Assembly (NCBI GenBank): GCA_028867395.1
Contig: JAGWGO010000119.1
Span: forward strand, 1-5,383
DNA length: 5,383 nucleotides
Origin: Nitrososphaerota archaeon
GTDB lineage: Archaea > Thermoproteota > Nitrososphaeria > Nitrososphaerales > Nitrosopumilaceae
Direction: 5' to 3'
Both the position numbers and the translations under genes were made by a program. Of this stretch, positions 4,292-5,383 are shown one piece after another; within the stretch, counting starts at the first letter, position 1, and each line of letters begins with the position of its first letter. The notes under the pieces were generated by a model. It was given only the letters and a program-made list of their open reading frames with translations, searched no databases and had not been told where the DNA came from.

Positions 4292-5383
4292 ATGTGTTCA
4301 ATTATAGGATATCTTGGCCTTAGCCAGGCTGCGCCCATCATAGTAAAGGGCTTAAAGAGAATGGAATATCGCGGATATGACAGCGTAGGAGTTGCTACGT
4401 TTTCTAAGGATCAGATCCTTGTAAGAAAAGGAGTAGGCAAAGTAATAGAGGTAAACAAGACAGTGAAGCTTGACGAGCTTTCAGGAACTGTCGGTATAGG
4501 CCACACGAGGTGGGCCACACACGGTATGGTCACAGACACAAATGCCCACCCCCATCCATCCAGCACTGGAGAAGTAGCCATCGTTCACAATGGAATAATA
4601 ACAAATCATGAAGAATTGAAAAAGGATCTTCAACAGAAAGGCTACACTTTCAAGAGTCAGACCGATAGTGAGGTGATAGCTAATCTCCTTCAATATCACT
4701 ACGACAAAACCAGAAACATAAAGCAGTCAATGGTTGATACTGTTGCTGATCTGAAAGGAGATTATGCCTTTGTAGCAGTTTTTGAGGATGGCACGTTATC
4801 TGCTGCAAGATTCCATGAACCGCTTATAATTGGAATAGGAAAACAAGGATATTTCATTTCTAGCGACGTACTTGGATTTGTAGAGCATACAGATGAGGTC
4901 ATTTATTTGGATAACAAGGAATTTGTAATTCTTAACACAACTGGGATTCAGATTTTTGATTTTGACGCAAATCCAGTACAACACCAAATTACAAAGGTTT
5001 CAAAAGAATTTGCAGATGTGTACAAGGGAGAATATGCACATTTCACCCTAAAAGAGATATCAGAACAGCCCAATACCATTCTAAATGCTGGTAGTAGTAC
5101 AAAACTTGAGCTTGATTTGGCAACCGATTTTATCAGACATGCAAAAACTCTTTACATAACTGGAAGCGGAACAAGTTACAACTCTGCACTTGTAGCCAAG
5201 TTTCTTTTTTCAAAATATGCCAAAATAAAGATAGAACCCATAATTTCAAGTGAGGCTCACTTTTCACATGATATTTTCGAACAGCAATCAATTCTAATAG
5301 CTTTATCGCAGAGCGGAGAAAGTGCGGATGTATTAGAAGCTGTAAATATTGCAAAGAAAGCTGGAACTAAGATAATCTCAATC
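4292..5383 (+). CDS. glmS: Glutamine-fructose-6-phosphate aminotransferase (isomerizing), C-terminus cut by window edge
   Basis: GlmS makes glucosamine 6-phosphate from fructose 6-phosphate and glutamine, the entry step to UDP-GlcNAc for cell-surface glycans and protein glycosylation. The frame is open for 364 codons to the window end; the family is about 600 residues, so roughly the last 40% is missing. The class II glutamine amidotransferase domain (about 2-220) begins with the nucleophile Cys2, exposed after Met removal. It shows MEYRGYDS (24-31), HTRWATHG (71-78), HNGIITNHEEL (99-109) and QTDSEVIA (123-130, D125). The linker motif KEISEQPNTILNA (254-266) precedes the first sugar-isomerase (SIS) domain with ITGSGTSYNSALVAKF (289-304), SSEAHF and ALSQSGESADVLEA (337-350). 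The E. coli enzyme has GCGTS where this one has GSGTS, a non-catalytic change. The ATG at 4292 is fixed by the required MC start. All catalytic amidotransferase residues I can check are present. Confidence 0.96.
   Translation, partial: MCSIIGYLGLSQAAPIIVKGLKRMEYRGYDSVGVATFSKDQILVRKGVGKVIEVNKTVKLDELSGTVGIGHTRWATHGMVTDTNAHPHPSSTGEVAIVHNGIITNHEELKKDLQQKGYTFKSQTDSEVIANLLQYHYDKTRNIKQSMVDTVADLKGDYAFVAVFEDGTLSAARFHEPLIIGIGKQGYFISSDVLGFVEHTDEVIYLDNKEFVILNTTGIQIFDFDANPVQHQITKVSKEFADVYKGEYAHFTLKEISEQPNTILNAGSSTKLELDLATDFIRHAKTLYITGSGTSYNSALVAKFLFSKYAKIKIEPIISSEAHFSHDIFEQQSILIALSQSGESADVLEAVNIAKKAGTKIISI

Noticed and set aside
4481..5354. Minus-strand open frames opposite glmS
   Set aside because: They are antisense to a continuous GlmS frame with all expected motifs, and their composition looks random.

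Overview
The window reads as a piece of an ammonia-oxidising-type archaeal genome (Nitrososphaerota, formerly Thaumarchaeota). The evidence is archaeal-type ribosomal proteins uS13 and uS4 in the archaeal gene order, a uS13 with the long low-complexity Ala/Pro/Lys tail I associate with this phylum (from memory), AT-rich DNA, archaeal BRE/TATA-like promoters, and first genes that lack Shine-Dalgarno sites. I cannot assign a genus from sequence alone. Coding density is high: no stretch over 300 bases lacks a gene, and the largest gap is the 150-base divergent intergenic region between the chosen starts.

Left half, minus strand (positions 1-2925): an operon transcribed leftward. It starts with a MoxR/ChlI-type AAA+ ATPase (522 residues, 2925 to 1357). 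An 11-base overlap leads into a protein with a C-terminal von Willebrand A (MIDAS) domain (446 residues, 1367 to 27). A probable third gene begins at 21 and runs off the left edge. The AAA+/VWA pair has the layout of metal chelatases (ChlI/ChlD, CobS/CobT) and of MoxR/VWA assembly machines (RavA/ViaA, NorQ/NorD, CbbQ/CbbO). Its closest look-alikes, as far as I recall, are uncharacterised bacterial (notably actinobacterial) AAA+/VWA pairs. Its target is unknown, and it is the least explained system in the window.

Centre (2926-3075): a divergent control region. Two BRE/TATA-like modules lie back to back three bases apart and form a nearly perfect inverted repeat. One points left to the AAA+ gene and the other right to the ribosomal genes.

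Right half, plus strand (3076-5383): rps13, then rps4 after a 10-base gap with its own Shine-Dalgarno site, then after 39 bases glmS (glucosamine-6-phosphate synthase), cut by the right edge after 364 codons. glmS has its own TATA-like box about 29 bases before its ATG and looks leaderless. The rps11 and rpoD genes that follow rps4 in many other archaea are absent at this position.

Across the window, internal operon genes (VWA gene, rps4, the left-edge gene) carry Shine-Dalgarno sites. The first genes of transcripts (AAA+ gene, rps13, glmS) do not.
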